NCBI GenBank assembly: GCA_035646375.1
Contig: DASRPM010000191.1
Location: 1-12,319, forward strand
Origin: DASYRM01 sp035646375
GTDB lineage: Bacteria > Acidobacteriota > Vicinamibacteria > Vicinamibacterales > UBA2999
Direction of reading: 5' to 3'
DNA length: 12,319 nucleotides
In this document: piece by piece, positions 5,325 through 12,269 of the stretch
Position numbering within the stretch: the stretch's first letter is position 1
Layout of the letters: each line of letters starts with the position of its first letter
Notes under the pieces: model-generated
Database searches by the model: none
Told to the model about the DNA's origin: nothing
The model's input: only the letters and a program-made list of their open reading frames with translations
Position numbers and translations under genes: made by a program

Positions 5325-7561
5325 TACCTGGTCGCCGTCGCCGAAGGCGACAACCCAGCCGCGCGCATGACGAAGTCGTACTCCAGTTGGTGCACGTGTT
5401 TGATCAGCAGCGGATCGGTGAAACCGTGCCGCTGCCGGGCGTACACCATCATCTCGAACGGCTTGCCGGCCCGCTGCAGCTCGTAGGCGAACTGCACCGA
5501 GTTCTGCAGATGGACGTTGTCGTCCATGGTGCCGTGGACGAGGAGCATCTTGGCCTGCAGCCGATCGGCGGCCAGACGCGGCGCGGTGCGGCGGTAGCCG
5601 TCGGGATTGTTCTTCGGCAGCTTCATCAGCCGCTCGGTGTACACGGAGTCGTAATCACGCCAGTCGGCCACCGGCGCGCCCACGACGCCCGCCGACCAGC
5701 TGGTGCTGTGCGTCAGCGCATAGGCGGTCATGAACCCGCCGTAGCTCCAGCCGCTCAGGACGATGCGTGAGGCGTCGATGTAGGGCTGCCGCTTCAGCCA
5801 CGTGATGCCGTCCTCGAGGTCCTGCAGTTCGTATTCGCCGAGCCGGCCGTAGACCGGCCACTGCGCCTCGACGCCGCGCTGGCTGGCGCTGCGGTTGTCG
5901 AGCACCCACACCACCGCGCCACTCTGCGCGATCAGCTGGTAGAACATGTGGTCCTGGCCGCTCCACGAGTTGAGGACCTGCGACGCCCCCGGCCCCGCGT
6001 AGGTGAACTGGTAGACGGGATAGCGGCGGGCGGCGTCGAAGTCCGGCGGCTTGATCATCAGCGCATCCATCGAGCCGCCGTCGCGCGTGGGCACCTGGAC
6101 GAACTCCGGACGCGACAGGCGGTACTCGGCGAGCGCCCCCACCCGGTTGTCGTCGATGACGCGCACTTCGGCGCCGTCGGCGGCGTGGAGCCGCACCTGC
6201 GTCGGCGTCGTGACGTCGCTCCAGCGATCGACGTAGCGCGTGAGCGCCGCGTTGAACGTGGCCTGGTGCGTGCCGGGCGCCTTCGACAGGCGGGTCCGGT
6301 TCGCGCCGTCGAGCCCGATGCGGTACACCTGCAGATCGAGCGCGCTCGGCTCGGGCGACGAGAAATACACCAGCCCCCTGGCCTCGTCCACGCCGTGGAA
6401 CCGCTTCACGTCCCAGCGGCCGGCGGTGACGGCGCCGGCCAGCGTCGCCTGGCCCGCGCCGCTATCGCGATAGCGGTACAGGTGCTTGAAGCCGGTGCGC
6501 TCGCTGAGCCAGAGGAACGATCCGTCCTTCAGCCACACGGGGGCGCCGAGGTTGTTCACCCACGCCTTGGTGGTCTCGCGCAGCAGCGTGCGCGTGCGGC
6601 CGCTCGACGGGTCGGCCAGGTTCATGTCGAGCCAGGTCTGCTCGCGGTTCTGCACCTGATGCTCGACGTGCCGCGAGTCTGGTGTCCAGCTCACTTCGAC
6701 GATCAGGATCTCGGTATTCGCGTACGCGCTCGCATCGGACCACACGATCGAGCCGCCTGCCGCGGCCACCACGCCGAGCCGCACGCCGGGGTTGGGATCC
6801 CCGGCCTTGGGGTAGTCGGTCACCTCGAGCGCCGGCCGGTAGGGAATGTGATCCGTGACCGTGTATTCGGGCACCGGCCGTTCGTCGAGCTGCAGGAAGG
6901 CGAGCCGCGAGGAATCCGGACTCCACCAGAACCCCTTGAAGTTGCCGCGGCCGTAGACCTCCTCCTGGTAGAGCCAATCGAGCTTGCCGTTGAAGATCTC
7001 CGCGCTGCCATCGGCCGTGAGCGCGCGCTCGCGCGCGCCGGCGACGTCCACCGCGTACAGGTTGTTGGCGCGGACGTAGGCCACCATCTGGCCGTTCGGA
7101 CTGAAGGTGGCCAGCTCCTCTTCGCCGGCCGCGCTGGTGAGCCGTGCGGCGCGGCTCGACGCGATTTCGTAGTAGTAGAGGTCCGACGCAATCGTGACGA
7201 GCACGGCGGAGTGCGCGTCGTTGAAGTCGAGCCCCCCGCGCGCGGCCGCCGCGGCGTCATCCCGCGCCACGCCCGGCAGCGCCGCGAGTGTCTTTTCCAT
7301 CGCGGCCACATCGACGAGCGGTGTGCTCTCACCGGTGGCGGCGCTGACTTTCCGCCACGGCGTGCCCCGGCGACGCACCAGATACGTGTCGTTGTCGAAC
7401 CACGCCGTCTGCGACGGCGAGCCGCTGAAGCTCACCTGCGTGCGCGGATCGTAGATGTCGTCGAGCGTGAGCCGCTTCTGCCCGCCCTGGGCGTGGAGCC
7501 CCGCCGCACCGCACGCGAGTGCCAGCGCCACGGCCGTTAAACGGATCATTCCTGGCGTCAT
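5324..7561 (-). CDS. Secreted dipeptidyl peptidase IV-type serine peptidase (S9B family)
   Basis: With the ATG at 7561 the protein has 745 residues, normal for DPP IV. A signal peptide (cleavage near LHA/QGG, residue 24) is followed by a DPP IV-type beta-propeller (about 60-490) and an alpha/beta-hydrolase domain (about 495-740). The propeller carries DWLYQEEV (Glu200-Glu201), the double-Glu motif that holds the substrate N-terminus in DPP IV. The catalytic triad is Ser606 in GWSYGG, Asp680 in GTMDDNVH and His712 in RHGF; Tyr521 in TYAGP is the likely oxyanion residue. It should remove X-Pro or X-Ala dipeptides from peptides in the periplasm or outside the cell. The ATG at 7549 is an alternative start that keeps the signal peptide. 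The frame is open up to 7663, but those residues cross a GC hairpin and are not signal-like. TACTCT lies 7 nt before the chosen ATG. The gene is monocistronic, divergent from the beta-CASP RNase gene. Confidence 0.93.
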   Translation of the reverse strand: MTPGMIRLTAVALALACGAAGLHAQGGQKRLTLDDIYDPRTQVSFSGSPSQTAWFDNDTYLVRRRGTPWRKVSAATGESTPLVDVAAMEKTLAALPGVARDDAAAAARGGLDFNDAHSAVLVTIASDLYYYEIASSRAARLTSAAGEEELATFSPNGQMVAYVRANNLYAVDVAGARERALTADGSAEIFNGKLDWLYQEEVYGRGNFKGFWWSPDSSRLAFLQLDERPVPEYTVTDHIPYRPALEVTDYPKAGDPNPGVRLGVVAAAGGSIVWSDASAYANTEILIVEVSWTPDSRHVEHQVQNREQTWLDMNLADPSSGRTRTLLRETTKAWVNNLGAPVWLKDGSFLWLSERTGFKHLYRYRDSGAGQATLAGAVTAGRWDVKRFHGVDEARGLVYFSSPEPSALDLQVYRIGLDGANRTRLSKAPGTHQATFNAALTRYVDRWSDVTTPTQVRLHAADGAEVRVIDDNRVGALAEYRLSRPEFVQVPTRDGGSMDALMIKPPDFDAARRYPVYQFTYAGPGASQVLNSWSGQDHMFYQLIAQSGAVVWVLDNRSASQRGVEAQWPVYGRLGEYELQDLEDGITWLKRQPYIDASRIVLSGWSYGGFMTAYALTHSTSWSAGVVGAPVADWRDYDSVYTERLMKLPKNNPDGYRRTAPRLAADRLQAKMLLVHGTMDDNVHLQNSVQFAYELQRAGKPFEMMVYARQRHGFTDPLLIKHVHQLEYDFVMRAAGLSPSATATR

Positions 7562-7574
7562 ATGCGGAAGAGTA
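7562..7574 (-). promoter_or_regulatory. -10-like element abutting the S9 peptidase start
   Basis: On the minus strand TACTCT (7574-7569, TANNNT type, weak) is followed by 7 nt and the ATG at 7561. The 7 nt contain no ribosome binding site. This is the weakest of the four leaderless-type arrangements in the window. Confidence 0.3.
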
Positions 7575-7578
7575 CAAC

Positions 7579-7597
7579 GCCCGCCCGGAGGGCGGGC
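7579..7597. repeat. Perfect 8-bp GC hairpin with GGA loop
   Basis: GCCCGCCC (7579-7586) and GGGCGGGC (7590-7597) are exact reverse complements around GGA. It lies between the divergent S9 peptidase and beta-CASP genes, 18 bp before the minus-strand start. Its position in a divergent promoter region argues against a terminator role. Confidence 0.55.
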
Positions 7598-7611
7598 AAT
7601 GAGGCACTGCA

Positions 7612-7650
7612 AGGCGGAGCCTCGATGTCTGTTCACGCGAGGCGGAGCCT
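7612..7650 (+). repeat. Two direct copies of AGGCGGAGCCT, each itself a small hairpin
   Basis: AGGCGGAGCCT occurs at 7612-7622 and 7640-7650, 28 bp apart. Each copy is AGGC-GGA-GCCT, a 4-bp stem on a GGA loop. The wider surroundings (CTGCAAGGC before, GCCTTTGCAG after) also form an interrupted inverted repeat. The unit shares its GGA loop with the hairpin at 7579-7597. It ends 27 bp upstream of the beta-CASP start. Confidence 0.5.
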
Positions 7651-7677
7651 TTGCAGCCTGCAAAACTGATATCGTCC

Positions 7678-9072
7678 ATGCCCGTGCCGGAACTCACGTT
7701 TCTAGGGGCGGCCCGTACCGTGACGGGGTCCAAATACCTGCTGACCCACGGAAAGGCCGTCGTCCTGTTCGACTGCGGCCTGTTTCAGGGGTTGAAGGAA
7801 CTGCGAGAGCGAAATTGGCAGGACCTTTCAATTCCTGCAGCGTCGATCGACGCGGTGGTGTTGACGCACGCCCACCTCGACCACGTCGGTTACGTGCCGC
7901 GGCTGGTGAAACAAGGCTTCAGAGGCCCCGTATTTTGCACGGCCGGCACCGCCGAGTTGAGCCAGCTGGTGCTTCCCGACTCGGGGCGGATCCAGGAAGA
8001 AGATGCCCGGCAGGCGAACCGGCACGGATACAGCAAGCACTCCCCGGCGATGCCGCTGTATGACGAAGCGGACGCGCATCGTGCGCTCACGCACTTTCAC
8101 CCCGTCGGCTTCCATCGCCAGATCGAAGTCGCCGACGGCGTCACTGTCGAGTTCAAGGGCTCGGGCCACCTGCTCGGTTCTGCGTACGTCGTCACCCGGC
8201 TGAGCGGAGGGCGGACAATTTTGTTCGGCGGCGATCTCGGCCGCTACGCGCGGCCGGTGCTGCCGGATCCAGAAAATGCCGTGCAGGCCGATACGGTGCT
8301 CGTCGAATCCACCTATGGAGACCGCGATCATCCGACCGATGATCAGGGTAACGAGCTCGCGGTGGTGATCCGTGAAACCGCGGCGCGCGGCGGGAAGGTT
8401 GTGATCCCCGCCTTCGCCATCGGCCGCGTGGAAGAGCTCCTCTATTGGATCCGCCGGCTCGAGCGCGAGCGCCGCATTCCCGTCCTGCCCGTCTACGTGG
8501 ACAGCCCAATGGCCAGCGAAGCCCTTCGTTTCTACATCCAGCGAGCGCACGAGCTCGATCCGGACATGCAGCCGGACCGCAAGCCCGGCGCCCGGGATGT
8601 ATCGGCGTTCGCGACGGCCCGGTTTCAGGTCATTGCCTCGCCGCAGCAGTCGAAAGAGCTCACCGCCAGCCGCAAGACGGGCATCGTCATCTCGTCGAGC
8701 GGAATGGCGACGGGTGGGCGGGTGCTGCACCATCTCGCCTCCGCGCTGCCCGATCCCAAGAACACCGTGCTGCTCGTCGGGTTCCAGGCCGAGGGCACGC
8801 GTGGACGCCAGCTCCTCGAGGGCGCGCCGGAAGTGCGCATTCACGGCGCGCCGGTGCCGGTGCGCGCACGCGTCGCCAAACTGAACTCGATGTCGGGTCA
8901 CGCCGATCGCGGGGAAATCATCCGGTGGCTGCGGACGCTGCCCACACCGCCCCAGCGCCTGTTCCTCGTCCACGGCGAGGCGGGGCCCATGGACGCCTTG
9001 AAGACCACCATCAAGCAAGAGCTCGGATGGGACGCGGCGACGCCGCAGCATCTCGAGCGAGTGAGCCTGTGA
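7678..9072 (+). CDS. Metallo-beta-lactamase/beta-CASP ribonuclease (CPSF73-like RNA-processing exonuclease family)
   Basis: This 464-residue cytosolic enzyme opens with the family-typical FLGAARTVTGSKYLL. The metal-binding set is complete: THAHLDH (His64, His66, Asp68, His69), His164 in GSGHLLGS, Asp186 in GGDLGR, and His432 in LVHGE. A beta-CASP insert (about 205-400) carries motif A (Glu210 in VESTYGDR), PAFAIGR, ISSSGMATGGR, and the closing GHADRGE (His408). This organisation is shared with the bacterial beta-CASP nucleases such as Thermus TTHA0252 and with CPSF73/Integrator-type enzymes, which cut or trim RNA using two zinc ions. It is not an RNase J (no long C-terminal domain; GSGH-type motif II). 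The ATG at 7678 is preferred: a frame-compatible TTG at 7651 would only add nine residues inside the intergenic repeats. No good Shine-Dalgarno is seen. An M49 peptidase gene follows after 40 nt, probably in one operon. Confidence 0.92.
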   Translation: MPVPELTFLGAARTVTGSKYLLTHGKAVVLFDCGLFQGLKELRERNWQDLSIPAASIDAVVLTHAHLDHVGYVPRLVKQGFRGPVFCTAGTAELSQLVLPDSGRIQEEDARQANRHGYSKHSPAMPLYDEADAHRALTHFHPVGFHRQIEVADGVTVEFKGSGHLLGSAYVVTRLSGGRTILFGGDLGRYARPVLPDPENAVQADTVLVESTYGDRDHPTDDQGNELAVVIRETAARGGKVVIPAFAIGRVEELLYWIRRLERERRIPVLPVYVDSPMASEALRFYIQRAHELDPDMQPDRKPGARDVSAFATARFQVIASPQQSKELTASRKTGIVISSSGMATGGRVLHHLASALPDPKNTVLLVGFQAEGTRGRQLLEGAPEVRIHGAPVPVRARVAKLNSMSGHADRGEIIRWLRTLPTPPQRLFLVHGEAGPMDALKTTIKQELGWDAATPQHLERVSL

Positions 9073-9103
9073 GCGAAGCGAGAGATAGTCTGCGCGAAGC
9101 GAG
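9073..9103 (+). repeat. Two copies of GCGAAGCGAG at 21-nt spacing, including a ribosome binding site
   Basis: GCGAAGCGAG occurs at 9073-9082 and 9094-9103, in the gap between the beta-CASP and M49 genes. The second copy runs into GAGG (9101-9104), which lies 8 nt before the GTG at 9113 and is the probable Shine-Dalgarno of the M49 gene. Confidence 0.55.
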
Positions 9104-9112
9104 GAAGAAGTA

Positions 9113-11032
9113 GTGCGGCGTTACCTCCTCGAGCACGTGGACGACGTGGCCGTGGTGCAGATTTACGCCGACGGCTTTCCGTTGCTGTCGCTGCGCGAGA
9201 AACAGCTGGTGTGGCACCTGTATCTCGCGGCTCTGGCGGGGCGCGACATCTATTACGACCAGCGCTACGCGCACAATCTCGAGCTGCGGACGGTGCTCGA
9301 AGGCATCCTCACGCACGCCCGAACGCTGGAGCCCGCCGTCGAGCGCGAGATGCGGCGCTACACGAAGCTGTTCTGGATCAACAGCGGTCCCTACAACGGC
9401 CTCACCGCGCGCAAGAGCCTCCTGCGCATCGCACCGGATCAGTGGGTCGGTGCCGTGGAAGCAGCGGCCGCCGGTGGTGCCGTGCTGCCGCTCCGGCCCG
9501 GCGACACGCCGCGCGATCTGGCACAGCGGCTCGCGCCGGTTCTGTTCGACGCCACGTTCGATCCGGTTCTCACGAGCAAGTCTCCAGGGCCGGGCCGGGA
9601 CATCCTGCAGGCCAGCGCCAACAACCTCTACGTCGGCGTGTCGATGGACGACCTCGCGTCGTTCCAGGAGCGCCACGGGCTCAACTCGCGCCTCGTCAAG
9701 CAGGGTGATCGCCTGGTGGAAGAGGTGTATCGCGTCGGCGGCAAGTACGACCGCGAGATCCGGCGCATCGTCGGCCACCTCGAGGAAGCGATCGCGTTTG
9801 CGCCGCCGACCACGGCCGACGCCCTGCGCGCGCTCATCCGCTTCTACACCACGGGCGAAGAGTCCGACCGCATGGCGTACGACATCGCCTGGGTGCGGGA
9901 CCAGGACAACTCGGTGGACACGATCAACGGCTTCATCGAGGTGTATCTCGATCCGCGTGGCACCAAGGGCGCCTGGGAGGGCATGGTCTGCTACGTCAAC
10001 CACGAGCGCACGCGGCGCATCGCCGCGCTGGCCGCCAACGCGCAGTGGTTCGAGGATCACGCCCCGTGGAGCCCCGCGTTTCGCAAGCCGGAGGTGCTGG
10101 GCGTCACGGCCAAGGCCATCGACGTGCTGGTGGAGACTGGCGACTCCGGTCCGCTGACGCCGGTGGGCATCAACCTGCCCAACGATCAGGCGGTGCGAGA
10201 GCGCTACGGCAGCAAGTCGGTGTCGCTCGTCAACGTCAACGAGGCGTACGAGCGCTCGACACCCGAGGAGATGCGCAGCGAGTTCTGCTGGGACCCCGCG
10301 GAAGTGGAGCGCGCCAGACGCTGGGGCGGCTTCTCGCGCGAGCTCACCACGGAGATGCACGAGGTCATCGGCCACGGATCGGGACGCATGGCCCCGCACC
10401 TCACACAGACGCCGCACGAGCTCCTCAAGGAACAGTATTCGGCCATCGAAGAGACGCGAGCCGATCTGGTGGCGCTCTATTTCCTGCCGGATCCAAAGCT
10501 CCTCGAGCTGGGCCTGATGCCCGCCGAGCACGCGCACGAGATCGTGCTGGCGGAGTACGAGCAGTTCGCCCGCGGCGTGCTCGTGCAGCTGCGCCGGGTG
10601 CGCGAAGGCGCGCAGCTCGAAGAAGATCACATGCGCAACCGGCAGTTGATCGTCCACTGGCTGCTGGCCAACACCACGGCCGTCGAACGGCGGATGCGCG
10701 GCGGTAAGAGCTATTACGTCATGGTGGACGCCAAGGCCTTCCGCGACGGCGTCGGCGTGCTGCTCGCCGAAGTGCAGCGCATCAAGGGCGAGGGCGACTA
10801 CGACGCGGCGTGGGCGCTCACGGAGACATACGGCGTGCACTTCGAGCCGGCCCTGCGCGACGAAGTCGTGGCGCGCGTGGACGCGCTGCGGCTGCCGTCG
10901 TATTCGGCCTTCGTGATGCCCCGCCTGTCGGCGGTGCACGACGCCAGCGGCGCCATCAGTGACGTCGAGGTGACATATCCGTGCGATCTCGAGGCGCAGA
11001 TGCTGGAGTACTCCGCGCTGTCGCGCTCGTAG
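9113..11032 (+). CDS. Zinc metallopeptidase of family M49 (dipeptidyl-peptidase III-like)
   Basis: The 639-residue protein has no signal peptide and should act in the cytosol. It carries both M49 signatures: HEVIGHGSGR (zinc ligands His416 and His421, catalytic Glu417), the HExxGH form peculiar to DPP III, and EETRAD (Glu446-Glu447, the second being the expected third zinc ligand), matching EECRAE of human DPP III. The stretch between them is about 30 residues against about 57 in the human enzyme, a compact bacterial form. The N-terminal half includes FWINSGPYNGLTARK (about 85-99), which resembles the substrate-cleft region of the family. It is expected to release dipeptides from the N-termini of short peptides. 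The GTG start at 9113 is backed by GAGG 8 nt upstream and by the lack of a better in-frame start near it. It follows the beta-CASP gene after 40 nt; a hairpin lies 24 bp after its stop. Confidence 0.88.
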   Translation: MRRYLLEHVDDVAVVQIYADGFPLLSLREKQLVWHLYLAALAGRDIYYDQRYAHNLELRTVLEGILTHARTLEPAVEREMRRYTKLFWINSGPYNGLTARKSLLRIAPDQWVGAVEAAAAGGAVLPLRPGDTPRDLAQRLAPVLFDATFDPVLTSKSPGPGRDILQASANNLYVGVSMDDLASFQERHGLNSRLVKQGDRLVEEVYRVGGKYDREIRRIVGHLEEAIAFAPPTTADALRALIRFYTTGEESDRMAYDIAWVRDQDNSVDTINGFIEVYLDPRGTKGAWEGMVCYVNHERTRRIAALAANAQWFEDHAPWSPAFRKPEVLGVTAKAIDVLVETGDSGPLTPVGINLPNDQAVRERYGSKSVSLVNVNEAYERSTPEEMRSEFCWDPAEVERARRWGGFSRELTTEMHEVIGHGSGRMAPHLTQTPHELLKEQYSAIEETRADLVALYFLPDPKLLELGLMPAEHAHEIVLAEYEQFARGVLVQLRRVREGAQLEEDHMRNRQLIVHWLLANTTAVERRMRGGKSYYVMVDAKAFRDGVGVLLAEVQRIKGEGDYDAAWALTETYGVHFEPALRDEVVARVDALRLPSYSAFVMPRLSAVHDASGAISDVEVTYPCDLEAQMLEYSALSRS

Positions 11033-11055
11033 GGGCTGTCCCGCGCGTAATGTAG

Positions 11056-11077
11056 AGGGCGGCCTTTAGGCCGCCCT
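11056..11077 (+). terminator. 9-bp hairpin after the M49 gene (candidate terminator)
   Basis: AGGGCGGCC (11056-11064) pairs perfectly with GGCCGCCCT (11069-11077) around TTTA. It lies between the M49 stop (11032) and the next start (11103), where a terminator would separate transcripts. No U-tract follows (GCGCCCTGAG), so it may instead be a dispersed hairpin repeat or an RNA-stabilising stem. Confidence 0.5.
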
Positions 11078-11102
11078 GCGCCCTGAGCCACAATAACGCT
11101 GG

Positions 11103-12269
11103 ATGAGGCCCTCGAGCCGCCTGCCGCGGGAGTCGGCGCCCAATGCGCTCTCGCAGGCGCTCGATGCGCTGCGCCGCACCGGGACGTCCTACATCGACCT
11201 CACCGAATCGAATCCTACCCACGCGGGTATCGCCTACCCGGAGGATCTGCTGCTTCCACTCTCGTCGCCCGCCGCCCTGCGATACGAGCCGCATCCGCTG
11301 GGGCTTGCGACGGCTCGTGAAGCGATCGCGGCCGACTGCGCGCGCCGGGGCGCTCGCGTCGAGCCTGAACACGTGGTGCTCTCCGCCAGCACGAGCGAGA
11401 CCTACAGCTGGCTCTTCAAACTGCTGTGCGATGCGGGGGAGAGCGTCCTCGTGCCACGTCCGAGCTACCCACTCTTCGAGCACTTGACGCGGCTCGAAGG
11501 CGTGCGCGCCGAACCGTATCGCCTCGAGTACCACGGGCGCTGGGACATCGACCTCGCGAGTGTCGCCGCCGCGCCAGCCGGCACGCGCGCCGTGCTGCTC
11601 GTCTCGCCCAACAACCCGACCGGCTCGTATGCCAGCGCCCGGGAGATCGAGGGGCTCGCCCGGCTCTGCCGCGATCGCGGCTGGGCGCTCATCGTGGACG
11701 AGGTGTTCGCGGACTACGTGCTCGACGCCGAGGCGCCGGTGACCGACCTCGCCACCCGCGCCGGCGTGCTGGCGTTCTCCATGGGGGGAGCGTCGAAGTC
11801 GCTCGGCCTGCCGCAGGTGAAGCTCGGATGGACGGTGGTCGGCGGACCCGCGGCCGACCGCGCGGCGGCGCTCGCCGGGCTCGAGCTGATTGCCGACACG
11901 TTCCTCTCGGTCGGGACGCCGGTGCAGGTGGCGGCGGTGTCGCTTCTGGAGCGCGGCGCTGGCGTCCGCGCCGCCATTCATGCCCGCGTGCGCGCCAACC
12001 TCGCGGCGGCGCGCCGCATCGCCGAAGCCCACGCCGCCTGCGATCTGCTGCCGGTGGAAGGCGGCTGGTCCGCCGTCGTGCGCGTGCCGGCCACGCGGGG
12101 CGAGGAGGCGCTGGTGCTCGACCTGCTGTCGCGCGAGCGGATCCTGGTGCACCCCGGATACTTCTTCGATTTCGAGCACGAGGCGTTTCTGGTCGTCAGC
12201 CTGCTCGTCCCCGAGGCGGCGTTTGCCGAGGCCTTCGCGCGCACGCTGCGCTTCGCGGAGGCCGCGTGA
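11103..12269 (+). CDS. Divergent PLP-dependent class I/II aminotransferase-like enzyme
   Basis: The gene encodes a 388-residue fold-type I PLP enzyme. PLP contacts are present: SPNNPTG (168-174, Asn171), Asp199 in DEVF, and the Schiff-base Lys232 in GASKSLGL. Several positions differ from a normal aspartate-aminotransferase-type enzyme. The Tyr of DEVY is Phe202. The phosphate Arg eight residues after the lysine is Lys240 (PQVKLGW). The alpha-carboxylate Arg near the C-terminus aligns with Leu363 (AFLVVS). The N-terminal substrate segment DLTESNPTHAG (32-42) and HPGYFFDF (350-357) are regular in form, so this looks like a distinct subfamily rather than a decayed gene. The substrate is unknown. 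The ATG at 11103 has no Shine-Dalgarno; AATAAC lies 5 nt before it, too weak to call. The stop overlaps the next start by 4 bp (GTGA), indicating translational coupling. Confidence 0.85.
   Translation: MRPSSRLPRESAPNALSQALDALRRTGTSYIDLTESNPTHAGIAYPEDLLLPLSSPAALRYEPHPLGLATAREAIAADCARRGARVEPEHVVLSASTSETYSWLFKLLCDAGESVLVPRPSYPLFEHLTRLEGVRAEPYRLEYHGRWDIDLASVAAAPAGTRAVLLVSPNNPTGSYASAREIEGLARLCRDRGWALIVDEVFADYVLDAEAPVTDLATRAGVLAFSMGGASKSLGLPQVKLGWTVVGGPAADRAAALAGLELIADTFLSVGTPVQVAAVSLLERGAGVRAAIHARVRANLAAARRIAEAHAACDLLPVEGGWSAVVRVPATRGEEALVLDLLSRERILVHPGYFFDFEHEAFLVVSLLVPEAAFAEAFARTLRFAEAA
12257..12261 (+). promoter_or_regulatory. Shine-Dalgarno of the downstream overlapping gene
   Basis: GGAGG inside the last codons of the aminotransferase gene lies 4 nt before the GTG at 12266. 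The spacing is short but workable, and the site supports the overlapping start. Confidence 0.45.

Noticed and set aside
5948..7540. 530-codon open frame on the plus strand opposite the S9 peptidase
   Set aside because: Its composition (Arg, His, Gly, Val, repeated RR and EV) is that of an antisense shadow. The minus strand encodes a full DPP IV with triad and EE motif.
7562..7663. 34-residue N-terminal extension of the S9 peptidase
   Set aside because: It runs through the GC hairpin and the AGGCGGAGCCT repeats and would place the signal peptide internally.
9011..10939. Long open frame on the minus strand, 642 codons, opposite the M49 gene
   Set aside because: It mirrors the real gene in a GC-rich region and is Arg/His/Val-rich with no domain, signal or membrane motif. 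The plus strand carries intact M49 motifs, so this is a shadow frame.
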